Part shown: positions 12,717 to 24,932 of the stretch, piece by piece
Numbering within the stretch: position 1 is the stretch's first letter
Layout: every line of letters begins with the position of its first letter
Source: Sipunculus nudus
Taxonomy: Eukaryota > Annelida > Sipuncula > Golfingiida > Sipunculidae
Length of the DNA stretch: 64,000 nucleotides
Direction of reading: 5' to 3'
Assembly (NCBI GenBank): GCA_026874595.1
Contig: CM049310.1
Location: 33,357,558-33,421,557 of the forward strand
Made by a program: the position numbers and the translations under genes
Notes under the pieces: generated by a model
Seen by the model: the letters and a program-made list of their open reading frames with translations, nothing else
Database searches by the model: none
Told to the model about the DNA's origin: nothing

Positions 12717-13514
12717 ACGTTGCTGGTTGTCGTTTTTCCTGACAGATGAAATCACTGGTCGTCGTTTCTCCTGGTACTAGTGGTAGATGGTTGCCGAGTC
12801 CTGGTTGACGAGTGATCTTGTCCCAGTGCGGGCATGTCTTCTCAAACAATGACCTGGACTGCTATTGGCCGGTACTTACTTCCGGTTTGCAGTGCATTAT
12901 GGTCGCCCTAAATCTGTCTTAATATAATATTTGATGGAGTTTTTAGTCCAGTTAGAATCATGATGGGGATGTATGTAACATATATTTACTAATCGTGACC
13001 CTTCTTGTCAAGGGAGATCCTCTGTAATCATTATTCATAATCTAGCGATCTTGACATTCCGCCCTCTTGTAGGCAGTGCCGCCATATTGGATATTCGCCC
13101 TCTCCTAGTTAATTCCGCGTCTTCATGAACTGGTTATACTGCAGATAAAATTAAACTTCTTGTTTCAAATGAATCTGCATATTTAGCAAGGTCCTCCCGC
13201 TGCCGGCTATGGGTTTCCATACGTTAAGAGTACCAGATTTCCCAGAACACAGCGATTCCTTGATTATCGCCCGGCGCCGCCGTACTAATACCGATGTCCG
13301 CCCTCCAAGTATTCTTTTTGTCGGGACAGTTTTTAACTCTGATTTTGGTTATCATTACCTTCTTTTCGACCAGGCAGGTCTTGGGCTTTAAATATTTGTG
13401 AATATACTATAGTTCTACCCCCCCCCCCCCCCCCCTATCGTTTCCTTTTATATTGGCGCCCAACACACAAAACACTGATGATGTGGCGAGCATAAAATAA
13501 TTATCTGCTTGGGG
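12717..13514. repeat. Direct repeat A, right copy
   Basis: Near-identical to 8550-9343, with scattered substitutions and small indels. The two copies bracket the 9.6-12.4 kb satellite in the same orientation. No primer-binding site or polypurine tract was seen, so I do not call it an LTR. Confidence 0.85.
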
Positions 13515-14357
13515 GATGAGTCATGGGTTGCTACTGAGCAAATTATAGGAAAAGCACCAATGCCTGTGATTGATTCCCGTGATCGCCACTTGTTTGAGCA
13601 GCCTCTCAGAGTGATGGAGTAATTAAGGTATCTTTTGTTTAAAGTGATATGCTGGAAGATGATCTAAAAGTCTACCAAGGATGATGAACTTTTATGAAAT
13701 GAGGCAAAGTAGATCTATAGTGAAATTTGATGTTTAAAAATAATAAAGTATATTGGCTTCAGTACATATTTCTTTCTTTCATTAAAATTATAATTAAAGA
13801 ATCTGAACCCCCCCCCCCCCCCCCCCAGTAACAGCAACATTAGGCTGAACTACCCCCACTTTGACATCTAGGTACCATAATTCTTTGAAAAATATGAACC
13901 AATATGATCACAACTCTTTCTGCTACATGGTGAGACATGTTAACACAACATGGGCATTTGTGTCCCGTCCGTAACAAATTCTTTGTCCCGTCCGTAACAT
14001 CAATTAATTAGTAATTAAAAGTTAAGTTTAGCTGATATTAGTAAAATTACTTTTTCAAGTTAAAGCTATGGTAGTTACCTTAAAGTTAAGCTAGAAACAT
14101 CATCCTTCCTTTCAGCAAATGAAGAGGGTTTTTTGAAAAAGTAAAAGTATCTAAAATGCATGTCACAAAGGTGTCCTGTCCGCGACGAGCAAATTATTAC
14201 TGATATTAATTAATTATGGTTGATGATGGTTCCCATGATAAGTTGTATGTGCTTCCTAGGACTGTCTACATTAATTGAACCTAAATCTGTAATCCAACTT
14301 TCAACTGGTGTGTAGGTATGGAGGTCTTAGTAGTCATGTCCGTCCCGTCCGCGACAC
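13513..14357 (+). mobile_element. Transposon 3' end, second copy (fuller)
   Basis: It repeats the transposase C-terminus (DESWVATEQIIGKAPMPVID) and the same 3' UTR. It then adds about 400 bp bearing several GTCCCGTCCGTAAC motifs and ends in GTCCGTCCCGTCCGCGAC. It begins mid-gene directly after the right-hand direct repeat. Confidence 0.8.
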
Positions 14358-15043
14358 AAAATTACTGTGAAATGCCCCTTGTACATTGATGTGAAATCAG
14401 TCCAAAATGAATATATTACATTTATTTTTTAAAATATAAATAAAAGCCATAAAACCAGGTACTTATGATCATTATTTAAAGGTGTGAATTTTGTATATTC
14501 TGGATTCTCAACATCATTGTTTGGTGTAAACTGTGCAATTGTATTTAAATACGAATATGAATATGTACTCCATCATAAAATTTCTTGCATAAAGAATGGG
14601 AATTCAGGTAAAAATGAAAGTATATGAACACCAGTGCAAATACTTTCAAAATGTATTCATGAATGCATTCATGAATATATTCTTTAATATTATTTTAATA
14701 ATCATTTCAGTTATATTTCATTTTAAAAAATTACGATTCTCTTATTATTTTTAATAAAAATTATATTTGGGACAATATTTGTAATTTTTTTTTAATTAAT
14801 AGTTAAACTCTTATATTATATGTTCTGCTTATAAGTTATATGGCCAAGTCAAAATCTGTGTGACAGTAGTACTCCATTTGTTAATAAAATAAATGAAATC
14901 AATCCTCTTCCTTGTCTCCAAAGGTACTATAAAAATCATACATAAGCTAAACAACAACAACTCATAATACAGCTTGTATTTATTACCCAACAAAACCAGC
15001 ATGTGCCTCATTTCTAAATCATATTTTTTATCATATATAACAG
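14358..15043. other. AT-rich spacer without a supported gene
   Basis: No domain-bearing frame, RNA gene or clear repeat terminus was seen. Confidence 0.4.
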
Positions 15044-15640
15044 CTGAGCGCCGTGACCCATAGGTCCCTTGTTTTGCAATACCTGCAGATATTGGCCTGA
15101 TTTTTGGTGTGTGGGCAGAAAATGACCAGTTACAGATCGAGTTCATGTTTTGTCCCAGTTGACCTACTTTTGACTGTTTGACGGTGCTCTAACATAGAAA
15201 ATTTCATGAAAAAATAGAAATTTTCATAACAAATGCATATATGTACTGACTTTTTTTCCTCAGTGCCTGCAGATACCACCCTAATTTTTATGTGTGGGCA
15301 GATAATGACAGTTACAGATTGAGTTCGCGTTTCATCCCGATTGACCTACTTTTGAATGTTTTACGGCTCCTTAACATAGAAAATTTCATGAAAGACAAAT
15401 TTTTATGGAAAATACACATGTATGGACTTTTTTCACAGTGCCTGCAGATACTGGCCTGATTTTTGGTGTGTTGATAATGCTTGATAATGACCCGTAACAG
15501 ACCGAGTTTGCATTTTGCTCTTGTTGACCTACTTTTGACCATATGACACCTCCCGAACTTCAAAAATGTTTCAAAATTTAACAAATGTTTCTAATTTGCC
15601 ACAGGCGGGGCATTCGTGTCGTTCCGACACATCTAGTTTT
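15044..15640 (+). repeat. Second copy of the CCCGCCAC / GCAGATATTGGCC repeat
   Basis: Three units of about 180 bp with GCAGATATTGGCCTGATTTT or diverged equivalents. It ends in GCCACAGGCGGGGCATTCGT and GTCGTTCCGACACATCTAG, probably the family terminus. Its start is fused to a fragment of the GACCCATGGGTC family. Confidence 0.8.
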
Positions 15641-15825
15641 TAAATTATATTGATATTCCAACCAAGCATATTAAAACTTGTTTAAACACACTGCGTGGCT
15701 GTTAAATTGTCTCCTACTAAACATATCAAATATTGTTAGTTTGTGCATAATTATTATGATTATTATATGTAATTTTGTAAGGTATCTAGTTCAAGTTGTC
15801 TATTATGTTAACCGTGGGACCCTCA

Positions 15826-15869
<44 letters not shown>

Positions 15870-17640
15870 TATAATGCATTATTTGAACAACAGAAAAATA
15901 CATGCATCAATGTGTAGTGTTGTAACTTAATTGTAACTTTTAAGTAGAAGATGATCAGCAAACATGTTAAAGAACTGAAATGGTTAAACTATTATATGTC
16001 ACTGAATTTGTCAAAGGATACTACATCTATTTTTCATGCAGAGCATCGATAATGAATTCCATAATAAAGGTTTACGTAGATAAATTATTTTTTGCAGAAA
16101 TTAAGTTCGAACTACAACCAGTTGGAGTTAAAAAGAAATAAAGATAGTCTGACCTGAGGTAATTATAAAGTACATAAACACAAGAAATATAAGAAGTGAA
16201 AAATATTCATTGACTGTTATTTGCATACCATTTTCAGGTTTATATTATTATTGAAAATTCAGCTTTTTGACATAAAGCCTGGCCATCTGGCTCTAGTGAC
16301 AGTAGCTTGGTATTTAGAGGTGATTTTAATTTCCCCAGAATTAAGAAACCGGAAGCTTTCATATAGTCTCTTGGTGTATTTCAAGGTAAATTTTAAAAAT
16401 GAGGCATAGCAAGCGTTTAGTGAAAGAACAAATAGCTTGCATGGATTGTTTAACAGTTTTTGGCCATCCACCACCATGTTGGAGAACAATCACAGGGTTT
16501 GGAGACTTCACTTCTGCACACAAACAAAATAGAAAAGAGAGATAGTAAAAAACATGAGAGAAATGTGTAAGTATATAATTCCTTTAGAGTTTAGATTTAT
16601 TTTAGAAATTTTCAAAGTCTGACACTCTTTACATTTACATTACAAACAATATCTTGCTAATCTTTTGTTCCTTCTTCACAAAATTTCAACAAATACTGTG
16701 ACAACAAAACTAGTTTCTCTTTAGGTCAAAAGGAACATTTAGAACTGATAATAAATATATACATTATTATATAAGATATCTATATATCTATATTTACATT
16801 ACAGACAAGATCTTTTTGTTTTTCTTCTTTCTTTTCCATATGGGAATAACATTACCATAACCGCGCATTGAGAAACGTGAAAATATTTTTTACTTAAAAC
16901 GCCATATTTTATATCTATGTGTATGCATACTCAATTAAAATAACATAAAATAAATTTGAGATAACAAACATAACACTTGCCAGTAGTTGACTGGTTTCAG
17001 TGTTAGCAGAATTTTAGGGGGGCGCGCGCCCCTTTGAATACGCCCCTGAATCTCTTAGTTGTAATACTGAAACTTTTACAAATGCATGTATGTGATCATA
17101 AGAGGCTCCTCCATCTTTCATGTAGTACAATGTTCACAGTCAACACAACCACTAGGATTTTATACAAATATTCTAAGAATCAATTTCAGCTGAGTAGCTT
17201 GACCCACAGGTCCCTTGTTTATGTATATACATCAGAGTAACCATTATAACCAGTATAACAATATGTCTTAACATACAATTAAATAATTAGAGTAGACCAC
17301 CATTTTATAATCATAAAATACCCATACATGCAATATAGTAAAGTTCCCTAAAATGAAACTGATGGTACTTGTATCATTCAAAGATGGTTCTTATATTATG
17401 GTTACTTTATTATCAAAAAGATATATCCTGCAGGGAAATGGACATCAAGCAGTTTTAGTCTTGGTTTAAATGCTTTTATCAAACACCTACATTTTTTCTG
17501 GTTGATGCCATGGGAACTCAGTTGAACATATCTGCTTACTCTTGTGACTGTGAACATGAACCCTTCTTTTGACGTTACCAAAATGAATGGCTTTTATTGC
17601 AAAAATGTTTTATTTTTAGATTAATTTTTGAAGTTATGGA
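15641..17640. other. AT-rich spacer with (TA)n tract and repeat scraps
   Basis: It contains (TA)n at 15826-15871, a GGGGGGCGCGCGCCCCTTT palindromic piece at about 17018-17036 and a GACCCATGGGTC-family scrap at 17188-17222. No supported gene. Confidence 0.5.
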
Positions 17641-17667
17641 GATAAAAGATAAAAGATCCATCGGAAG

Positions 17668-17949
17668 CGCTTCAAGCAGAGTCTCAAAGCATCACTGATA
17701 AAACTATGCATCAACACAGATACGTGGGAAAGTTTGGCACAGGATCGAACAGCGTGGCGTGCAGCTGCACACACTGAGAAGTGCAGAACACGCTGAGATG
17801 GCACGATGGAGTCCAGGAGGAAACATGAGGGGCCCCGCAAGGCGAGGATGGCAACTACCTCAACAGCAACCACCGATCACAGATGTCCATCATGTGGGAG
17901 GTTCTTCCGTGCCCGGATTGGCCTGACTAGACATCGCCGGACACACTAA
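17668..17949 (+). pseudogene. C-terminal end of a non-LTR retrotransposon polyprotein
   Basis: The 94-codon frame reads RFKQSLKASLIKLCINTDTW, ESLAQDRTAWRAAAH, then one in-frame TGA at 17794, and ends in a C2H2 finger (C-P-S-C, 12 residues, H-R-R-T-H) followed by TAA. The W-x3-A-x-DR-x-WR motif plus a terminal zinc finger is typical of LINE polyprotein tails in invertebrates. No upstream reverse transcriptase remains, so it is a 5'-truncated, dead copy. Confidence 0.75.
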
Positions 17950-18105
17950 GTTAGATCAACTACAAAACCTTAATTATCAGTGATTATCAGGGTCATTTTC
18001 GCAAAGCGATTGACAAAACATCGCGTGTGCTTATTCCCACAATACAGGATAACCAACCCATAACGAAACGGTCGAACCATGTATGTTAAAAGACGGTAGG
18101 TCTGA

Positions 18106-18178
18106 ATTAAACAAGGGACCCATGGGTCACGGCGCTCAGCTGATCATGATTGGACAATGAATGTTTCTCCACTGTGAT
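18106..18178 (-). repeat. Interspersed repeat end (GACCCATGGGTC family), inverted copy
   Basis: AACAAGGGACCCATGGGTCA then CGGCGCTCAGCTGATCATGA, ending TTTCTCCACTGTGAT. It is the reverse complement of positions 1-75 over its whole length. Confidence 0.85.
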
Positions 18179-18179
18179 A

Positions 18180-20029
18180 ATATATCGAGTCGATAAAGCT
18201 TATGAATATCATGGACATGTTGGGCTGTTTTAAAGGAATGTAATGTTATATGTGAGTAAATGATAAATGAAATTACCTGACTGATGGATTAATAGAGTCA
18301 AATATAGTGGTTTATTTTTTATTTATTTAGGAGGGGTTAAAAATTGTGATATATTTGAGCTTATATGAATGCAATGACAGCAGTAATAAGCAGTAGTAGA
18401 ATGATGATAAGGCTATTTGTTGAAGGATCTAAAGTGTATGGTAGTCTGCAAGCTTTCAATTTGACAGATATGATGTTATGATTAACTATGCTGATGAAGT
18501 GATTTATGAATTTGTGACTGTATGACACAATATCTCTTTAGTCTTGGCAAGGTACATTATTGTGATGCCCACTATGTCTGCATATTACACAATACTGACA
18601 TAATTTCTGGCATGTACATAGGTACCTATGGACGAATAGTTATACAAAATATTAGTATGAATATATCTGATTCATCTTGTTCTTGCTTACTGAGGCTGAC
18701 TTTGGGATGGGGTTCGGAGAAGGGAAAAGTGAGGGCAGCACGAAGGTGGATGTAGAAATATTCTATTGTAATGTTTTCCATTTATATAAGAATATGAAAA
18801 GCTAAGAGGAAAATGGCCCTCCTACTTGGTTATAGTAAAGTTCTAAATATATGATTGCAAAATAATACTCTGACAAGACTGTCATGAAGAAAAACAGTAA
18901 AAGTTTTGAGATACTGTGATGCATATGAAAATTTACAGATGGACTGGCAAGTTGACAGAATGGACTAATACCTTTATTTCACTTTCAAGGGAATAATGTA
19001 TTTAAGTTTATATATAATCCTATTTTTTTAAGCATATCCACTTTTTCCATTAAGAAGTTTTTATCTGAATCATTTTTTTTATTTACAGGTTTTATAAAGT
19101 TTTAATAAAATCCTGAAAATATAAGTTAAAATATTAGAATTGTTGCAAAAGTTGCAATCATTATATATACAGAGTAAAAAACTGAAACTATAAGTTAAAA
19201 TATTAGAATTGTTACAAAAGTTGCAATCATCATATATCCAGAGTGTAGCTCATATAGGGTCATATTATGCATACACATATATTTTATTATTTTTAAATCA
19301 TAAATGTTTAAACTGAATTTAAAAGAAAATAATGCAACAACATGGCATCTACAAGAATATTCCTTGAATCACTATTAAAAAGTTTTGCACATTGGAGTTT
19401 TCAGTACATGCTTAATTTTATTCACCAAAATAAAATAAAAGATTCAGTAAATTTGTTAAAATAAGACATTACAAATAAAGTATACACACTGTTGGTTGAA
19501 TGAGGGACAAACAATATCATTGTGCTAATTACTATCCCAGTTTTAATTTATTACTGGAATTAATAGTCAATTTCACACCTGGTGAAGTTTTTACTCCTCT
19601 GAAGTAAGGAATTACTTATCTCATGAACATCCACACTTTCATAGCAATACACCACTTTGTGGACACAATTAAATGTACACTTTAATCACTGTAACCCTGG
19701 TGGTACAATACGAAATCTAAAATGGAGCATAGCCTAGAATAAGAATGAATCAAATACAGAAAATAATAACATTCATCTAGTTTATGCACCATCTGGGGGG
19801 GGGGGGGGAGGGCAGGGCAGAGGGGAAGCCTGCTGGTAGTGGCCAAGCTGACCCAAGGCAAGCTGCCTGGGGTTGGTTACATAATGCAAGTGAAGGCTGT
19901 ACTACTAGGTGGGCTAGATGTAAACAACACTTGACATGGTGTATGAAAACACGAATAAAAGTTATTCTTTCCTATCAATTTCTTTGAAATTTCATATTTT
20001 AAAAGATTAAATCCTTATGTATATATGCT
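18180..20029. other. AT-rich spacer without a supported gene
   Basis: A roughly 60-bp sequence (AAACTATAAGTTAAAATATTAGAATTG...) is tandemly duplicated at about 19115-19245. A poly-G run lies at 19796-19808. No recognisable coding sequence. Confidence 0.45.
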
Positions 20030-21350
20030 GTGAAAATTAAATCAACAGTGCCAAAGTTGGACTAAATTTAAGGTATTGATTTTTTATTTATGCTAATAAC
20101 TTGAAAAATTTCCAAAATTCAAATCTAATTTTGGGTAAACAATTGAATCTTGATTAAATAAAGTTATATTCCTGAAAAAAAAGTCTGTAGGTTCAGCAAT
20201 TCTCATGTTAGGTGAGTAAATATATTTCCTGATTTAAAAAAAATTGCATTATGTTTTGGCCCATAACTTCAAAATAATACCCAATACTGACCTAATTTTT
20301 GGTATGTTCATAGAAAACGTATGAAAAAATGTGAAAACGAAATACAATCAAAAACAGATCAGTGGTTTTGATATTAGGCAGCCTTGAAGTGTAACAATGG
20401 CTTTTTTTTATGGAAAACGGAGTTTTTTCCCTTAATATCTCGAAGGAACGAAGTCCTAATGACCCAATTTTTGGTATGGTAGGAGATTTTGGGGACATCT
20501 AAAATTATGCCAAACAGCCTTGGGAGCATATAGATGTGCACTGAATGACCTACAGTCATAAAAGGGGACTGCTTGACATTGCAAGGGAATACAACAAGAG
20601 CCTCCAAAAATATTCAATAACTAGCCTAATTTTGCAGTTTTTATTTTCAAATTTCAGATTTTAACAGATTAAATCCTTATGTATACATGCTGTGAAAATT
20701 AAATCCACAGTACCTACAGGAAAAAAACGTGCCGTGGACAAAGTTTGGCAAAATTTAAGGTACCAATTTTATATTTTTGCCAATATTTAAAAAAAATTAA
20801 CAGATTTTGATCTAATTTTTGGTATACAATTAAATTTTGATTAATTAAAGTTGTATTACTGGAAAGAAGTCCCTACCTTTAACACTTTTGGTCTTAAGTG
20901 ACCAAATATCTTCCTGATTTTTTTTACAAAGTCCATTATGTTTGGGCCCATAACTTTTTCAAATTATATAATACTGACTTAATATCTGGCATGAACATAG
21001 AAACTATATAGAGGAATATTTATGGTAAAAATGAAGAAAACCAGATGAGTGGTTTTGATATTAGGCAGTCCTGAAGTGTGAAAATAGATTTCTAATAAAA
21101 AATTGAGGTTTTTCCTTAATATCTCGAAGGAACAAAGTCCTATTGACCCAATTTTCGGCATGGTAGGAGATTTTGGGGATATCTAACTGTATGCCGAATT
21201 TCAGATTCGTAGGTCCAACGGTGTCGAAACGTGCCAGTCTTACGGACTGACATCCAGACGGACAGACGGACGGACGGACAGACGGACGGACGACGGACAA
21301 TGGACCACGACTATAGCTCAGATGACTTATAGTCAGCTGAGCTAAAAATG
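20030..21350 (-). repeat. AGCTCAGCTGA family repeat, two minus-oriented copies
   Basis: Two successive diverged copies (about 20030-20600 and 20620-21350). The second ends in GACGGACAATGGACCACGAC and TAGTCAGCTGAGCTAAAA, the reverse complement of 3330-3390. It includes a (GACG)n tract. Confidence 0.8.
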
Positions 21351-21674
21351 GTATTTACTACCTAACACCGCTATAGCCTATATTTCAGGCAAGATAAAGA
21401 AATCTATTGTGAGTTTTTATATCAGTCATTCATATAATGCCACGCCTGTGGTAGCAAATCATAGCAGTAAGTACGTAAGGAAATATTCTTGATATTGTTC
21501 GACGCTCAGGGTTCCATGTTGCGTTGCTACAATGCCGAAACTACTCGCCTAAGGAACGGAATCCAATAATGAACCATTACCAGACTTCTTGTGACTGTCT
21601 TACGATAGTGCGATAGATCTCCGAATATTTGCTATGATTTTCAATTTTTTGGTGTTCCCACTGATCTAACTTTT

Positions 21675-22345
21675 TAGCCCTCAGCCCTTAGGCTGATGGG
21701 CTATTGTCGTCACCCAAGCTGTCCGTCCGTCCGTCCGTCCGTCCGGCGTCCGTTAACTTTTGCCTTGTGAGCGGGATATCTCTAAAAGGAATCGTAGGAA
21801 TCTTCTTTCTTTTGTGAAGATGGGTGACCTTGACCTATTTTTCTACGTTTTAGAGCTGATTATAGAAAAACACTTAGAACCTTATTTCTCAGGAACCATT
21901 GGGTGGATTTTTACAAAACTTACTATGATCATTGAGACTGATGTTCTGTACTTGCTGCACAAGGTAGGGGGCGCCACCTACAATTTCTTATTTTAAATGA
22001 ATTTTTCTCGAATGTTTCACTTTGGCCTTGTGAGCGGGTTATCTCCAAAGGTATCAACACAGGAAATTCATTTCTTCAGTGCTGATGCATATTTACAAAA
22101 TCTTGGTCATGTACAAAGATGGGTGACCTTGACCTACTTTCAAGGTTACAGAGCTTAAAATAGAGTAAAACTTAGGAGCTTGTATCTCAGGAAGCATTGG
22201 GTGGTTTGTTATAAAACATGGTACATACCTCTCCAGTTTAAATTTATAACGGAGACATGTACAGATATAGGTCCATGTGAGAACAAATATTTCGTACTTG
22301 TAACTGTTACCACGTATAAACACTGTTCTTTTGGCTGAGGGTTTT
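21675..22345. repeat. Interspersed repeat with CAGCCCTCAGCC / GGCTGAGGG ends
   Basis: The left end TAGCCCTCAGCCCTTAGGCT is followed by (GTCC)n. GATGGGTGACCTTGACCTA occurs twice, at about 21820 and 22120. The right end GGCTGAGGGTTTTTGTCAGC inversely matches the left CCTCAGCC. Confidence 0.65.
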
Positions 22346-22734
22346 TGTCAGCTTTTGCTGATATTCTACTTTGTGTCTCTAAGATTTTTTAGAAGAACTG
22401 TGTTCCTGAAAAATAACTGAAGTTCGATTGTTCCTTAATTCTTGAGAGTTCACAGATGAGGTGATATTGGCAACGGCACCATTCATAATTTACATATGAT
22501 CAAAACAGTAATAAAAATATTAAGTTCCCACTGCACTTCTAAAAGCTACGCCTCTAAAAGCGATGCCTACAAAGTCTGCGTGTGCACATTTCTTGTATAG
22601 TGTAATCTAACTTGTATACATGATCGGTTGTGCCACTCGTAGTATGCAGACAGTGGTTGGATGAAATTAAACAGTAGGGAAGCAGTGAGATTTAAAATTA
22701 TTTACTTTTAAATGAATCATACAAATAGTTATGA

Positions 22735-22925
22735 TGACCAATGCATGGCACTCTCTGTGGCTCAGATGGTAGCGTTCGGTAGTCTGTATGGGGCTGGAGG
22801 ATACGGGAGGACCCGTAGAAACTGAAGAGCAACCTACAGTCATTGCCGCGGTTCGAACTGTCGAACCCATTTCGCCAGCGGAGAGAGCCGAGCGTGTACA
22901 CTCGACTAATCAGACTACTGTCTGC
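22735..22925 (+). repeat. Possible tRNA-like SINE
   Basis: TGGCTCAGATGG at about 22758 fits a pol III A box, and GGTTCGAACTG at about 22849 resembles a B box. The spacing of about 90 bp is longer than a normal tRNA, so this could be coincidence or a diverged SINE. Confidence 0.3.
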
Positions 22926-24554
22926 ATTAGGAATAAGTCTTTTTAATAAACTGTTTAATATGGTAATCTAAGCTTTCCTGAGAATCCTTTTTCTTAATTT
23001 GCCTTCAGCAGTGTTACTGTGACCGACCGAGCGGAAGCATCTGATGACGCATATATTTGTGATTTAAGAAACAGTGAGAATTCGAAGACAGCAGGACATC
23101 ATAGTGATACAAGTTGGGGGGTTGGGGATGTCCCCACCTGTATCACATACGGGTGCTGATGCGCGTGGCAGACAATGTTCCAAGAGCAGTTTGATGATAG
23201 AAGTCTTTATTCAATAGCATGCGGTCTGGAACAGTCTCTCTCTCTGAGAGAGCCGCCCAGCCTCTCTGACTCTCTCTGACTTTCTCTCTGACTCTCAGCG
23301 CGCACTACAGATAGTTTTGTTACAGAGCTTTCACGTGACATATGAGACGTACATATCCATATTTCTGCATTTCGTCATAAAAGCTAAACCTTTTTGGATG
23401 AGTCAAAGTAGGTCACAATTACATCAGAGTTGTAAGTGTTCTTCCTAACTATATTGTGAGATCTGATTGGACAAAAATTCTATGGAAAATCCCAAGTCTG
23501 ACCTGACATACATCCAGTTATAGACTGACCTACACTGCTAGTTCTAAACTCGTATAAACATAATCTGCCTGCCTCATCATATAAACCAATTTAGAGCTAA
23601 TTTTTGAGAGTACATTTAGGCTCTAAAAACATACTAAATTACCATTAGATACTTGGTCGTCTGATGACCATTAATTTCCTTTGGCTCTGTCTGAATATCA
23701 GTCCTCATCAATCTTTGACACTGATCTTAGTGTTTGTCACTCTGTGAATTTGAGTTTTACTTTGATTTCCAATATTTAAATTTACCACTTCATAACAATA
23801 GGAGGATTTGTACACTTAACGTGCTCTCCATTTTTCCTCAGCAAAAGCTATTTTTCATATATTTGTGTGTGTGTGTGTGTAATGTGGACGGTGTCCTTTC
23901 ATGTGGGCTTTAACTGAACAGAAGAAAAAACTGTGATTTGTAAAAATATGAAACTGCAAGCAACTTTATTCAACATTATATAATACAAAGTACATGTACT
24001 TTAACAAGAAGCTGTATACACCATGGTACATGGGCTGTCGTTGTGTGCCCTTTTACAATATTATGCCCAAACCAGTTTGGATACCCGCATATTCATCCCC
24101 AGGCCCACAAACACCTTGAAAATACATAATTGAATTATTTACACATTTTATTTACAAAACAAAACGGATTTGTCTGAGTCACCCAGTTCAGTTCCAGCAG
24201 AGGAGGTATACACAACCTGGAAGTTTCACTCATTCTAAAGTTAACGATTATTTACATTCTGAAGAATAATATACATTCTGAACAAGTTTTTCACATCAAC
24301 GCGCCGTGCACAATGGCACACATTCTACTGACATGATGGCTCTCTGGGTGTTTAAACTATTCTATTTGTACATTCAAATTGTACCTTTACTGATATATCT
24401 TTGTCATGGTAATGCAAATTTTGTACATTTAAAAATTTGGGAAAGGTCGAAAATCTTCACCACACTACATTCTCTGCTAAGCTGCGCGCCTGTTATCTAC
24501 AATATTGTGTATACATTATTTGTAACATGTCTCCTTTAAAGTGCTCACTCATAA
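22926..24554. other. Region downstream of glutaminase, possible 3' UTR and spacer
   Basis: It has a CT-rich tract with CTCTCTGACTCTCTCTGACT units (23235-23300) and a (TG)n run at about 23864-23880. Several minus-strand AATAAA hexamers are present. No supported coding sequence. Confidence 0.4.
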
Positions 24555-24560
24555 TTTATT
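24555..24560 (-). promoter_or_regulatory. Candidate polyadenylation signal of glutaminase
   Basis: AATAAA occurs on the minus strand 249 bp past the glutaminase stop codon. Other AATAAA hexamers lie further downstream (for example near 23965), so which is used cannot be decided from the sequence. Confidence 0.4.
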
Positions 24561-24808
24561 ATTAGGAAGAAAATATGAAAGCTAAGTATTTACAAAGTCA
24601 TTTTGTGCTATAGGCCCCCTAAGTTTGCTAGCATGAGTTTACTGCTGGTATTTCCATTTACACGTTTAACATGTTATAGTGGTCCTTCATGTTCACATTA
24701 TTCTGTAGCCATGGTAACACAGATAACAAAGACAAATATCCGATACATTTTGTGTTGGGCTAGACCGGAAGTTGTGGTGGATTACCTTGGACCCTGTATG
24801 GACTGATT

Positions 24809-24932
24809 TTAATCGCGGATAGGTGGAGACTGCAGCTGTGCCGTGTTATTTTCTTGGGAGTAACTCTCTAGGTAAGCTACCACCTCTTTGTGGTCGAATC
24901 TTCGGGCGTCGTCTAGCGGAATGAAGCCCCAT
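24809..24932 (-). CDS. GLS: Glutaminase exon 15 (last ankyrin repeat, stop TAA)
   Basis: The acceptor is ATTGTAG|ATGGGGC and the stop TAA lies at 24809-24811. It encodes [20 protein letters not shown], then [20 protein letters not shown], paralleling human RWNNTPMDEALHFGHHDVFK. Degenerate copies of its acceptor and first 27 or so coding bases form the adjacent minisatellite. Confidence 0.95.

Noticed and set aside
8550-13514. Direct repeats A considered as LTRs of a retrotransposon
   Set aside because: No TG...CA ends, primer-binding site, polypurine tract or gag/pol between them; only satellite lies between.
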